Shown here: one piece after another, positions 1-10,997 of the stretch | How the letters are laid out: every line of letters begins with the position of its first letter | How positions within the stretch are numbered: the first letter of the stretch is position 1 | Position numbers and translations under genes: made by a program | The notes under the pieces: generated by a model | What the model saw: only the letters and a program-made list of their open reading frames with translations | The model's database searches: none | What the model was told of the DNA's origin: nothing | Assembly (NCBI RefSeq): GCF_042453785.1 | Contig: NC_091668.1 | Coordinates: 13,908,001-13,972,000, forward strand | Direction: 5' to 3' | Source: Malus domestica | Lineage: Eukaryota; Streptophyta; Magnoliopsida; Rosales; Rosaceae | Length of the DNA: 64,000 nt

Positions 1-1035
1 CTTCGGAGGGGACACCATTAAATAAAACAAAAGAAACCCTATGAAGCCATCTACTTATGAGATGCTTCAAGATCGGCATTCTTTTCAAAGAATCTAGTCC
101 CCATACTTAAATCATCACCACAAATGGATCGCAAGAACATTCCAAAAACCCAACAACGATGCTGCACAGACCGGTTGCAACCTAACACATTTGCACGACA
201 GTCAGCCAGATTATCCATTGTTCCTTAGCCACGATCGGATCAGAATCACCCTCGTTTAGTGAAGAAAACCCGCAGACCCAATGCACAGACCATTTTTATA
301 TTAATACACCCTTCAACCTGTTGTTCTTTATCGTGCAAGGTTTCCCTCGCCAACCACTGCAACTACTTCTTCAACACCGCCGCTTTGGCCACTACCGTCG
401 TATCAGAGTGGAAAACACCCGTCTTTGCCATTCCGATTGTTTTTTGTTCTGTATTTTGGTGGATTTTTTAATTTCTGAGAATTAAAAATGATCAAATGAA
501 ATCTTTGTTTCCGGTAAATTATAAACATTATTAGGAGAATTTTTCGTTGTCATAGTATATGTTCTTCTTCCTTCTACTTCCATTCTCGCAAAGAGAGTGT
601 GAATCAGACCAAAAACATATAAAGAAAAATAATTATGAAACTTGAAAATATTGAAGGAAGCCACCAATAGTCAAATACCAAAACCAAAAACCCAATACAC
701 ACGCATCCCAGAATTCAAAGCCAAGAAGAATTCTACAATTTGGCCATTTTTAATGTTTAATGTGATTATTTTTTATTTCATTTCTTTTTCTATTTATTTA
801 TAAAGATTTTTTATTTTAAGTAATTAGCTACAAGGGTATAGACGTTTTTAGAAGGGTTAGGTGAAAGTGAATTAAAATCTCAAGGGGTATTAGTGATATT
901 TATCAATCATAAGGGTTTTTGTGAAACACACAAAAAACCTCATGGGGTGTTAATGTAATTAACCCAAAAAAGATAATTAGACCTAGCATATTGAAGCTTT
1001 AGCACAAAACGGCACGAACCACGGTCGTTTGAATA
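1..1035. other. Left-edge intergenic DNA, no gene recognised
   Basis: AT-rich sequence with short open frames only (for example 259-471 on the plus strand), none resembling a known protein or carrying convincing coding character. It may hold the flank of a gene lying to the left, but nothing in the sequence proves it. Confidence 0.5.
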
Positions 1036-2430
1036 CACTTTAGACCATCTCCAAATGAGATATCAAGTTATAAGAGTCAAATTATAATTGATGGCTAATG
1101 TGGCAATCTGAAGCCTTATGTCAATTTTTGTACTTCTTCAACTGAATTGTCAAATATTATTTTATTATTTAAATAGAGTTTTAAATGATTTGTAATTATT
1201 AAAAAAAATTAAACAAAATTTTTAGTAGTTGAAATGTTAGTAGAATAAAGACCCACCATTAAAATGAATTAAAAATAAATTTGACATTGATGTCAAATTT
1301 ATCTCCAAGTCACAAAACCTTCAAATCTAGTCAACAAATAACATTTTGGTTGGAGAGACTTTTGATGTCAAATATACACAATGGCATTCCATTTTGACAT
1401 CTCCCAAATTTGACTCCAAATCACAAAGTCTAAACTACTATGCATATTTGATATCAAAAGTTTCTCCAACCGAAGTGTTATTTGCTGATTGGATATGAAG
1501 GCTTTGTAATTTGGAGTTAAATTTAACATCAATGTCAAATTTATTTTTAATTCATTTTAATGGTGAGTTCCTTATTTCACTAACATTTTAACCAATAAAA
1601 ACTTTATTCCAACATTTTTTTTAATAATTACAAATCATTTAAAATTCTATTTAAATAATAAAAAATATTTGATAATTCAGTTAAAAAAGTATAAAATTTA
1701 AGAGATGTGATATCCACACACACTCCATTTTACTTTTTACACACATTTTTAATTTTTGGTCGTCGGATCGGATGAATTGAAGAAGATCAACGGACAAAAA
1801 TTATCAAGGGTATGTAAGAAGTAAAATAAGATATGTGGATAGCACATCCCAAATTTAATATAAAACTTCACATCACTCGTCATTTACAAAAATTTTAGTA
1901 GAATAAAGACCCACCATTAAAATGAATTCAAAATAAATTTGGTATTGATGTCAAATTTGACTCCAAATCACAAAACCTTCAAATCTAGTCAACAAATAAC
2001 ATTTTGGTTGGAGAGACTTTTGATGTCAAATATACACAATGGCATTCCATTTTGACATCTCCCAAATTTGACTCCAAATCACAAAGTCTAAATTACTGTG
2101 CATATTTGATATCAAAAGTCTCTCCAACCGAAGTGTTATTTGTTTATTGGATTTGAAGGCTTTGTAATTTGGAGTTAAATTTAACATCAATGTCAAATTT
2201 ATTTTTAATTCATTTTGACGATGAGTTCCTTATTTCACCAACATTTTAACCAATAAAAACTTTATTCCAACATTTTTTTTAATAATTACAAACCATTTAA
2301 ATTTCTATTTAAATAATAAAAAAATTATTTGATAATTCAGTTTAAAAAGCATAAAATTTAATACAAAACTTCACATCACTCATTATTTATAATTTAACTT
2401 TTATAATTTGACATTTATAAATGGTTTAGA
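1036..2430. repeat. Tandemly duplicated fold-back MITE
   Basis: Two near-identical copies, about 1239-1700 (continuing at 1851-1886) and 1897-2389, each a hairpin. The left arm (about 1250-1375) is matched by the inverse of 1450-1570, both carrying the same run of gene-distant AT-rich words. The outer ends (ttagaccatctccaaatgag at about 1041 and the inverse of the sequence near 2415-2430) also look like inverted repeats. It is non-coding. The copies are related by tandem duplication, with a second MITE (1702-1850) inserted later into the first copy only. Confidence 0.75.
1702..1850. mobile_element. hAT-like MITE, copy 1, 8-bp TSD
   Basis: A 149-bp element with inverted ends (gagatgtgatatccacac at the left, the inverse of gtggatagcacatccc at the right). 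It is flanked by the direct repeat aaatttaa at 1694-1701 and 1851-1858. An 8-bp target duplication fits the hAT superfamily. A second family member is at 30455-30579. Confidence 0.8.
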
Positions 2431-2605
2431 CGCTTTACGCGGACACTGGAAATAAGTAGATAAACGACCTGAGCCAAGAGGCAGAAGGCGCCGCCTTTTT
2501 TATTCATCGGTGTTTGAGCTGGAAGCGGTGCGATTCTGCGACCTTTAAAACGGCACCGGTTGGCGGAAAACATTCCCATCCCATATTCTTCGCACCGACA
2601 GAAAA

Positions 2606-4129
2606 ATGGCTTTCGCTTCCGCGCTCGACACGCCCAAGGGGCTTCACTTTCTACCGTTACCGTCTTCATCCCGCCACGAACGGTCACCCACCAATCTTGT
2701 TCTGCCACGGCACTTCCCGACTCGGTTCTCGTCCACCATCGCCTTGGCTCGCCGCCGGAACCACCGCGCCGAAGTGGCGCCCTCCAGAACGAAGATAAAG
2801 AAGGTAAGAACTAAGAAATGAGCTTGTTCAAAAAATTCCCTTTTTTTTGCTGAAATTGTGCTTTTGAATTGCGGTGAAATGTAGAGAAGTTTGGGGAATA
2901 AGGAAGTGAAGGAGGTGGAGGAGGAGGATGTGGATGAGGATGCGATTGATGCGCTGTTTAGGTTGCTGGAGGAGGATCTCAAGAATGACGACGCGTCATT
3001 TGACGACGAGGATTTAACGGAAGAAGAGCTTGCTAAGCTCGAGCAGGAAGTGGCAGAGGCACTGGGAGTTGACGGTGATGATGATGACGATGAGGAAGAG
3101 GAGGAGGAGGATGAAGACGATGACGGTGTTGTTGAGAGCTATGCCGAAGAAGATGAGGAGGTGGAGGAGGAAGAGGAAGAGGAAACTCCGGTGAAGCTGA
3201 AGACTTGGCAGATGCGGAGATTGGCTGCTGCTTTGAAAGTTGGTCGGCGCAAAACAAGCGTAAGTGTTTCGGTTTCTCTTTGAATTTGGGTTTTGTATTG
3301 ATGAATCTTTGAAAACATTTACTGTCCTGAAGACGAAATTGAAGATATTGGATGCTTCATATCCTGTTTGATTGTGATTCTTTGATTCGAAATAAGTTTT
3401 CGATTTCTAAGGAGGCCGGGGAAATGTGGAGATTATATGTGTAGTCCTATTAATGTAAACTCCTGTTTAGTGTTGGTGAAAATGTGCTTCCCGTTATTTG
3501 GGGGTTTTTCGTTATGCTGGCAAGTACACTACTACAATCAATTTCAATTTTCGCTTCTTCTCTTTGTTGCAGATAAAAACTCTTGCAGCTGAGCTTTGTC
3601 TTGACAGGGCTGTTGTTCTCGAATTGCTTCGTGAGCCCCCTCCAAGTCTTTTGATCATGTGTGTTACTTTGCCTGATGAACCTGCGACAGTGGTATCTGT
3701 GTCCCAACCAAATTCTGTAGAAACTGTTGTGGAAACAACTGGAGAAACCGTGGTGGAAACGACTACAGATTCTGTAGAGCTTGAAAGTGCAGCGAAGGTG
3801 CCCGTTCATGCCAGACAACAAAAGTTTTCTGCTCAAAAGAGGCTGAAGAAAGCACAGGTTGAAACCCTTGAAGGCGTTTATAGAAAAACAAAGCGGCCCA
3901 CTGTAAGTGAATAATTTTTGCTGAATGATTTCTAGATCTTGTTCAGGATTTCCTCATGCTCTGTGTGCATTGATATGTGATACAGAATGCGATGGTCAGC
4001 AGCATGGTGCACGTGACAAACCTGCCCCGCAAAAGAGTTGTGAAATGGTTTGAAGACAAACGTTCGGAGGATGGCGTTCCTGACTCTCGGCAACCATATC
4101 AGCGGCCTATCCCCAATACTGTCTTGTGA
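2606..4129 (+). CDS. OCP3: OCP3-type homeodomain transcription factor
   Basis: Four exons, 2606-2803, 2885-3259, 3573-3902 and 3986-4129, join in frame at GT-AG borders to give 348 residues; Arabidopsis OCP3 is about 354. Residues 1-66 are Ser/Arg-rich and basic, resembling a plastid-type N-terminus. Residues about 70-165 are strongly acidic (Asp/Glu runs). The C-terminal 65 or so residues form a divergent homeodomain whose third helix reads VVKWFEDKR, in place of the canonical WFQNRR. In Arabidopsis, OCP3 restrains jasmonate-linked defence against necrotrophic fungi and affects ABA/drought responses. The start was chosen because it begins the conserved N-terminal frame; upstream frames do not continue it. 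The next gene downstream on the same strand is HY5, as in Arabidopsis. Confidence 0.93.
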
Positions 4130-4550
4130 ACCAACGTGTAAATCAGGTACTTCAATGTTGTTTATAATGACATCTGATGGGGTTTAGTCCCACCTCCTTT
4201 TTGTTTTTGTGGCATCTGTGTTAGCCTCGGCTAGCTCGGTGAAGAAGGGGTGGCGAAAGAATTTGGATTAGGATCAGATTAGCTCGGTTTGTGGTTTCGA
4301 TCACATCCGATGTACCCAAAAGGAATATGAGTTGAATGAATTATTATTGCCTTCGTTCGAAATGATTTTATTTCAGAAATATTTGACTTCTCATCTTCTT
4401 TTGCCTAGAGTGAGGTAAGAGAGAGGGAGAGAACTTTGATCTTACGCTAAAAAGACAGAAACAGAATTTGTTTACACCCATACAGTATAAGCAACAACTT
4501 TAAGCATAAAATTAGACTAACCGAAAGCGCGTTATTCTCTTAAGCCATCT
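4130..4550. other. OCP3 3' flank
   Basis: Probable 3' UTR and flanking DNA of the homeodomain gene. No open frame or repeat is recognised. Confidence 0.5.
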
Positions 4551-5202
4551 TAGGCCATCTCCAACTGGGCTGGCCAAAGGGTTATAAGTAGAAATATAGC
4601 TCGTTTTGACACAAAACTCATTTCTAATGAAAGTCTGGGTCAAAAATATTTGGGACCCATAGGGCTAAAATCCAACCAAATGGCCACCGAGCTAGGCAAA
4701 CATAGGTAGCCAACCCGTGTAAGGGGCCCAAGCTGTCAGCAACCCACTTGCTAACTGACGTTAGCTAGCTGTTGGATTGTGATTTTTTTTATAAGACTAA
4801 ATTTGAAAAAAATAATTAAAAATTCTAATTTTTTTTTTTTTTCAAATACTTAAGCTATTCATATACTATTTTTCACATCATTTTCACCTTTTATACTATA
4901 TTACTTCATTTTATTTCAATTCTTCACATTCTATTCACAACAATCACTCTTTTAATATTTAAGGTGTTGTATTTCAAAATATGTTTAGAAATCTTATTTT
5001 AATATGATAGTTTAATTCAATTAACAAATCAAATTAAAGAACAAATTTAAATAATAAATTATTGAGGGAGAAAAAAAAAACCTCATTCTGTTGGAGATTG
5101 TATATAATATGACCTAGTGCCATTCATTAAAAAATAATTTTTCGCAGGGGTATAATCTAGACAAGGTTAAACATAGCCCTTTCAGTTTGAGATGGCCCTA
5201 CT
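4551..5202. mobile_element. MITE with Harbinger-like ends
   Basis: The left end, ggccatctccaactgggct at about 4553, is mirrored by the inverse of agtttgagatggcc ending at about 5197. The interior is non-coding and AT-rich. The CCATCTCCAAC-type terminus is shared with the Harbinger-like elements at 14386 and 18643 and with the fold-back element at 1041. A 3-bp target duplication is not clean. Confidence 0.6.
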
Positions 5203-5224
5203 TGTCCCTTTGAATCTTCTCGTC

Positions 5225-5240
5225 CTCTCTTATATAAAAC
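5225..5240 (+). promoter_or_regulatory. TATA box of a broken small gene
   Basis: A cttatataaaa motif lies about 100 bp before the ATG at 5331, at a spacing suitable for a Pol II promoter with a short leader. It suggests that the broken frame that follows was once a transcribed gene. Confidence 0.5.
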
Positions 5241-5330
5241 AGCCTAATCATCTAGATTGGTATTATCACAATTGCTGCACACACCAAAACCCAAAAATCA
5301 TCACAACTTGTCGACTGATTGAGAGAGGCC

Positions 5331-5534
5331 ATGGCAACATCAGCAAGGTCGGCCTCCACATTTAGGAGGCAAGGCTCGTCAGGGTTGATATGGTACGATA
5401 AGCCCCCGTAGCCATTCTGTCCCAACCAAGAACCCACATTCTTCCAAAAGCAAATTCTTGCCCGCAGCCATACTATTGCTCGTGCTCTTTTCAGGAAATC
5501 GACAACCCCTGCTTGTGGTGAGGACATGGTGGTA
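5331..5534 (+). pseudogene. Broken MAPK-kinase-substrate-like small protein gene
   Basis: An ATG in good context (gaggccATGGC) opens a frame whose first 26 codons include FRRQGSSGLIWYDK. This is the signature of the small plant family annotated as MAPK kinase substrate At1g80180-like (usually FRRQGSSGLVWDDK). A stop at 5409-5411 ends it. Reading on in the same frame gives a further 42 codons with weaker resemblance (HTIARALFRKSTTPACG), then a stop at about 5534. A TATA box lies upstream. Either a short truncated protein is made or the gene is dead. The longer antisense open frame at 5252-5740 looks like its shadow. Confidence 0.5.
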
Positions 5535-5761
5535 TAAGCCCATCTCCATTTGCTCATGATTTGAAAGAAAAAGACGAAGTATTTAGCCGAAAAAGGGTCT
5601 AAAGCCCGTCTCTCCATTTCTGATATGTGTTGATAAATTGCAAGAGACCATTCGTTCATGTCATGAAGGATTTTGTACAAGGTTTGGTATAGTTTCTTTG
5701 GGTCCACCTCAAATATCGGTCTACCTACGAGTGATAGCATCTATTCGTAGAGTTCTCGTAT

Positions 5762-7440
5762 ACATCAATGTTTACGACGATACGTCGATACGTCTATGTA
5801 TAGTATACATGAATTAGATCTATTCGTTTATTTTAGTTGGATTCTTCAATGCATATTAAACTGTCAAATTCAATAATATGTCATTTATATATACGTATTT
5901 TACAATTTGCACTATTGTTAGAGTAATCCATGGATAAAGTTGATTTTGAATACAACGAGATATAAACAAAGAGGTAGGAGATTTTAGATAACCGCAAAGT
6001 TAGCTACTCATAATAATTTGGTGGGAGTCTGACTAAAAATTCTTTGACAACACTTTGTTTTTTTTTAGTCTTTGACAACACTTTGTTTTTTTTTTCTCAA
6101 AAAGAGACTTGTAGGCAAATTTCTTTATTATTAAGGACACAGAGAACAATCTAGTCATATTATTTAATTTGGTAACAAATTTGACATCCATAAGACTTTT
6201 CACTTACAGGTGAATAAAAGAAGTACTAGATTGTAGTACCTAAACCGCATTTTCTTTGTCTTTTTTCCTTATAGTTGTGATCCAACGGTTGCATCTAAGA
6301 CCCCAAAAATGAAGTTACATTGTTGTAAATTAGGAAGGCAACTTGGGACCTAACATCTCAAGTTGGTATCTTCAAAGGGGATATTTAGAGATTTCTAATG
6401 TCTTTTCTATGACGGTAGATTTATGTTCTAAAATCAAAAGGAAAACTCATGGTTCAAAAATCATGAATTTGCGGAGTTGTCAATCCTAACTGTTAATGGG
6501 CCATCTTCGAGTCCTTTCCCTCCACAACTTTCAAAAGATCTTGATCGTAATTCGTACGTGCTTGACAAGGAATATTCTACCATTCATCCAAAGAAATAAG
6601 GTAGCTTTGTATTCTACGACTCGATAATACGTACACGAATCATATCGACCATCTTCATTCAGTATACAAGTTGTTCGAGCCCATGGATATTACTTGTTTG
6701 TGCTCAACGTGCTCGTTAGCCTACTTTATTAGCACTGGTCTGATAGTGGCCATTTATTTCTTTTGAGGCGGTTTCACTCTTCTATATGTATTCAACGACT
6801 CAATAATATGCACATACATCGTAACAACTATCTTAATCCAGTATACATGTTGCTAGAGCACATATGTATATAATTTGTCCCTACAAACTGATTTGTAAGA
6901 AAAGATGTTAAACTCCGATGTGAAATCAAACTCTAGTAATAATTTTGAAACTACTGTTGGACTAATACTTGGCAGTCTATATCCAAAATTTATGCAGTTA
7001 GGCAATAGTCACATTAACAAAATTATAAGGTCAATAGAGATTTTTTTTTTTTTTTTTTTTTTGTTTGAAAAAGGAATAACTTGTATCAAACTGCTGTTAT
7101 CCTTCTCTTTCAGGCCCACAGAGATTATGAAAAAGTGTTCATCATGCTAGTGACCATAATCAAACAAACTCATCAACTTGAAGCATCGAAAGTCGATAAA
7201 AATTAGCAAGTTATAGACATCATCATAAGTACTGGTTTGGTAAGTGCTTTTATAAAAAGTGGATATCAAAAGAGATTGAGCTCAAAAAGGTGTTTGGTGA
7301 ACACTTAAAAACAACTTATTTTCACAGTTTTTTATTAAAAAAAAAAAAAACCTGAAAACGTGAAATAACAAAAATAAGTTTTTTCTCACATCACAACAAA
7401 AAACAATTTTTTTCAAAACACATTAATATCAAATCAACCC
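5762..7440. other. Intergenic DNA upstream of HY5
   Basis: AT-rich, with oligo-T tracts and short duplicated words (for example ctttgacaacactttg twice near 6041-6086). There is no recognisable gene. Confidence 0.5.
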
Positions 7441-7858
7441 TAAAAGTGGGAGTGGTACAAAATTCCATGGCAAACGAACCCTCTGGATGCTTCCCCGTAA
7501 CCAAGAAATACATGCATTTTCCATCCAGCACACAATGTGGTCCCACACTGTCCCAGTTCACTGCACCTCCCTCGCAACCCTCCACAAAACCCGTCCGATC
7601 AAACCCCAATCCAACGGTCTTTAAACCTCCACGCTACCTCCCTCCAAACCTTTGATTACTGCCACCCCTCATGGCTCAAAACCCTCCACGCTCACACTCC
7701 CACAACCCTCAGATCTGCACAGCCTTTGACGGCTGCTAATCCTCTCCCCTCTGTTACTTACTCGCTCAAACACTAATGTCCCGCTCTTTTAATTTTGTTC
7801 TGGCAGAAAATTCGGTTTTATTTCTCTCTCTCCGTTTGATTGGATTTAGCAGGTAGAA
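7441..7858 (+). promoter_or_regulatory. HY5 promoter and leader region
   Basis: C-rich, low-complexity sequence immediately before the HY5 start codon, compositionally unlike the AT-rich DNA to its left. It probably includes the 5' leader (a pyrimidine stretch at about 7825-7840). No individual site is asserted. Confidence 0.4.
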
Positions 7859-10195
7859 ATGCAAGAGCAGGCGACGAGCTCCCTCGCTGCGAGCTCTCTG
7901 CCTTCCAGTAGCGAAAGGTCTTCGAGCTCTGCATTCCATCTTGAAGTTAAAGAAGGTTTGACTTTGATTTTTCAACTTGTTTTGTAGTTTTTTCAAGTTT
8001 CTTTTCCAGAAAGTATAGCTTTGTTTGTTTAAATTTGTGTACTTGTTTTTTAATCAGAAGAATTTCGAGATTTCCCACCTGGGTCTTGTAAAATCCAGGA
8101 TTTTCTCAGCTGGGTTGTTGTTATTTCCCGGGAAAATGCTCTTTTTGGATGAAAAGTCTTCTATTTTTACATTGTCTCAGATAAAAAGGAGAAAGCTTTG
8201 TTCAATAAGTACAGCTTATTTTGTTCGTGGTCGACTGTTTATCTTTGCAAATTGGAAGAACTTCGAATTTTCTCATCTGGTTTTGTAGAATCGACAATTT
8301 TCTCAACAGGGTCGTTGTTTGTTTCCCGGGAAATGGATTTTTTATCCGCGAAAACTCTGTCCTGTTGCATTGTTTAAGACAAAAAGGAGCTGACCTTGTG
8401 TATTTGTTTATGCTTTTGTTCTTTTATTGGGTTCAAAAATTATATTTTGATTTGTCTAAATTTTAGGCATGGAAAGCGACGAGGAGATCGGAAGAGTACC
8501 GGAAATCGGCGGCGAATCGGCAGGAGCGTCGGCTTCCGCCCGGGAAAACGGCTTGTTGGCCGGTCCAGACCAGGTCCAAATGGCTGGTGAGAGTCAGAGA
8601 AAGAGAGGAAGAAATCCAGCAGACAAGGAAAGCAAGCGGCTGAAGAGGTGGGTTCAGATGCACTGCTTTCTGGATGATTTTACTGTTCTGCCCTTTTTAT
8701 TGTGTGACGGGGTCATTGGTATTTTGGTGAATTTGTGTAATTTTGTGGGTGCAAAAATAACAGGTTGTTGAGGAACAGAGTTTCAGCACAGCAAGCAAGG
8801 GAGAGGAAGAAGGCATATTTGAATGATTTGGAAGTGAGAGTCAAAGAATTGGAGCAGAAGAATTCTGAGCTTGATGAGAGGCTTTCCACTTTGCAGAATG
8901 AGAATCAGATGCTTAGACATGTATGTTATATCATTCCCCATATATCGCTATGATATCGGTGTTTTATGGCATGTTTACTAATCCGTAATCGGGTGAGGAG
9001 GAATCCAATTTCACAAAACCAGGAATTAGTATACTACCCCCATCCAATAATCCAATTCCTTCAAAACTAGCGAGACTCGCTACCATACTTAAGTACTTAA
9101 TACTATCACAATCTGACGGCCAGATATGCTCTTTGGACAACATATCTTATCGTTAGATGGTAATTGTACTAGTACTTGTAAGTATTGTAGCCAACTCCAA
9201 GAATTTGATTCCATTGCTTAAAGCTAGTGATGCTAGCCCAGGTGCATACAAATCTCTGTTTCCAATCAACATAGAATCATTAGTGAGAATTTGTTAATAT
9301 GTGACAGATGAAAGATTTGGGTTTAGGGAGGGGTATTTTAGGAAAGATGATTTGATGGGATAAATGTACAATTCTGTTGAGGAGGGGCCTTCTTGGTTTC
9401 ATCTTATCACTTCATATCAAAAGTGGAAAGTGTAGTGAATTGGGTATTAGGGTAGGGGCTGCGGGGTCAACTCCACCAAATCCATTACTTCTTTGCTTGA
9501 TAATCAAAAAGGTTGCCGTAAGTGTTGGGACTTTATATAATAGAATTATAAATGTGATGGTGTCCACTGATTAGTGGCTTGAAAATTATCCCAGTTAACG
9601 TGTTTTGAGTAGGTTACAATGGTAATTCATAGTTAATATGTGATTTTACTTGCAGTAAAAGATATCAGAAATTTGTTTTTTTTGCACATCATACCATGTT
9701 GGGACGGGAGTAATGTTCCCGTGCTTAGAGCCAAATGGTACTCTTTTTGTTATCTAAAGTTGTGATGTAGTTTATTGCCCGTGACATTCTTGTCGCATGT
9801 CAAACCAATTCATAAGCTATACACATGCCGATTTTCAAAGTTTAGGCTGCTTGAACATCAGTATGAGTCCCAGATTTTGCGCCTAATCATTGTTTGAATT
9901 GGAAAATACTGAGTAATACCTAACTTCTTTGCATGATTGGAAAGTATTCATCCTTCGTAAACCTAGACAGAGTTCGGAAACAATTCTAGAACTGCCACTA
10001 GGCTTATGCTTTTACTGAAAGTCTTGATTGTTTACCAGACAGAGGTTATATATGCTAACATTTTTATATTCCATTTTATGTAATTCACGTCGAGTTTGGT
10101 GTAATGTGGCATTTACTTACCGGTATTTGTTGCAGATATTGAAGAACACAACGGCAAGCCGGAGAGGAACAGATGGTGGTGCAAATGCGGATTGA
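7859..10195 (+). CDS. HY5: HY5 light-signalling bZIP transcription factor
   Basis: Four exons, 7859-7955, 8467-8647, 8764-8920 and 10136-10195, give 164 residues (Arabidopsis HY5 has 168). The N-terminus [20 protein letters not shown] is the family hallmark. Residues about 34-48 ([15 protein letters not shown]) are the acidic VPE motif by which COP1 binds HY5 and targets it for degradation in darkness. The basic region has N-x7-R (NRVSAQQAR) at about residues 97-105, followed by a leucine zipper running to about residue 146. The short last exon encodes the tail ([11 protein letters not shown]). HY5 binds G-box/ACGT elements to drive photomorphogenesis, anthocyanin and nitrate-uptake genes. 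Intron 1 holds a diverged tandem duplication. Intron 3 (1,215 bp) is enlarged, probably by MITEs. Confidence 0.97.
8030..8420. repeat. Diverged 198-bp tandem duplication in HY5 intron 1
   Basis: Two consecutive copies each contain the ordered landmarks aagaa-ttcga, ctcatctgg/cacctgggt, ttttctca, tgttgtt, ttcccgggaaa and ttaagacaaaaagga/ctcagataaaaagga. The CCCGGG cores are at 8127-8132 and 8325-8330, giving the 198-bp period. Confidence 0.75.
9080..9191. mobile_element. Small palindromic MITE in HY5 intron 3
   Basis: The left sequence gctaccatacttaagtactt is matched by the inverse of gtactagtacttgtaagtat-tgtagcc at the right. It appears to lie inside another diverged repeat (about 8970-9235, beginning gcatgtttactaatcc). 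Boundaries and target duplications are not secure. Confidence 0.45.
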
Positions 10196-10661
10196 TCCTT
10201 GTAGGACATGGCATGAGATCGGAGTGTTCATAAGACGTTGCGAGTGCAAAAGTGGAGGCGATACAACTTGAAAGAACTTAGGCATGCTTAATCTTAGATT
10301 GGATTTCCTATAAGTAATCTTCACTAGTACTTCTTGTTCTTTTCTGTCAGCGATATGGTGCAGGTTTTGAGCCAATTGCGTCGACAGCGGTGGGTATGGT
10401 GGGTAGCAGAGGTGTAAGGACTGTAAGCCCAAGAAAGGTGTTTCATATGATGGATAAGTACAGAGCTAATGGAAATGGTTGTGGTTTTAGCCTTTGTGAA
10501 AATGTAATGGGGTTGTTAGTGGAGTTGTCTCTAATTATTTTTTTGTCCAAATGTAGTTAAGTTTTATGGGAGGTCATATGCCCATCTTCAAATGGAATGG
10601 GAAACATAAAGAAAAATTACTTATAAAAAAATAAAAATAAAAATATGAGCAACGGATATAT
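10196..10661. other. HY5 3' UTR and flank
   Basis: Probable 3' UTR. A candidate polyadenylation region with aataaaaataaaaat lies at about 10628. No gene is recognised. Confidence 0.45.
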
Positions 10662-10997
10662 TTATATTAAGGTTTTTTAGCTAAAATGATCTTGAGATTT
10701 GTATAACTGCTCATTTTGGTTTTTAATATTTGAAATCAATAGAATTGGTTCTTGAGTTTGTTCATAATCAATTATTTTGGTTATTTCGTGAAAAATTTCT
10801 ATAAAACAAGGATGAAATGACAAAAATGCTCTCAATTTTTGTCAAAATATTTTAGCCTATTGTTTATGAAATTAGGGTAATTTTGTCATTTTGAATCTTA
10901 TTTAACATATTTTTTCACTGAAAGATCAAAATGATTGATGGTGGACAATCTCAGGGATTACTTCTATTGATTTCAAATCTTAGGGGCTAAAGTGAAG

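Noticed and set aside
3033..3257. His/Pro-rich minus-strand protein
   Set aside because: It is the antisense shadow of the acidic GAG/GAT-rich exon 2 of the homeodomain gene.
5252..5740. 162-codon minus-strand protein gene
   Set aside because: No family resemblance. The plus strand of the same segment carries a recognisable start, TATA box and family signature, so this frame is most likely a shadow.
7220..7440. MITE beginning ggtttggtaagtgctttt
   Set aside because: The left part resembles common plant hAT MITE ends, but no inverse partner or target duplication was found before the HY5 promoter.
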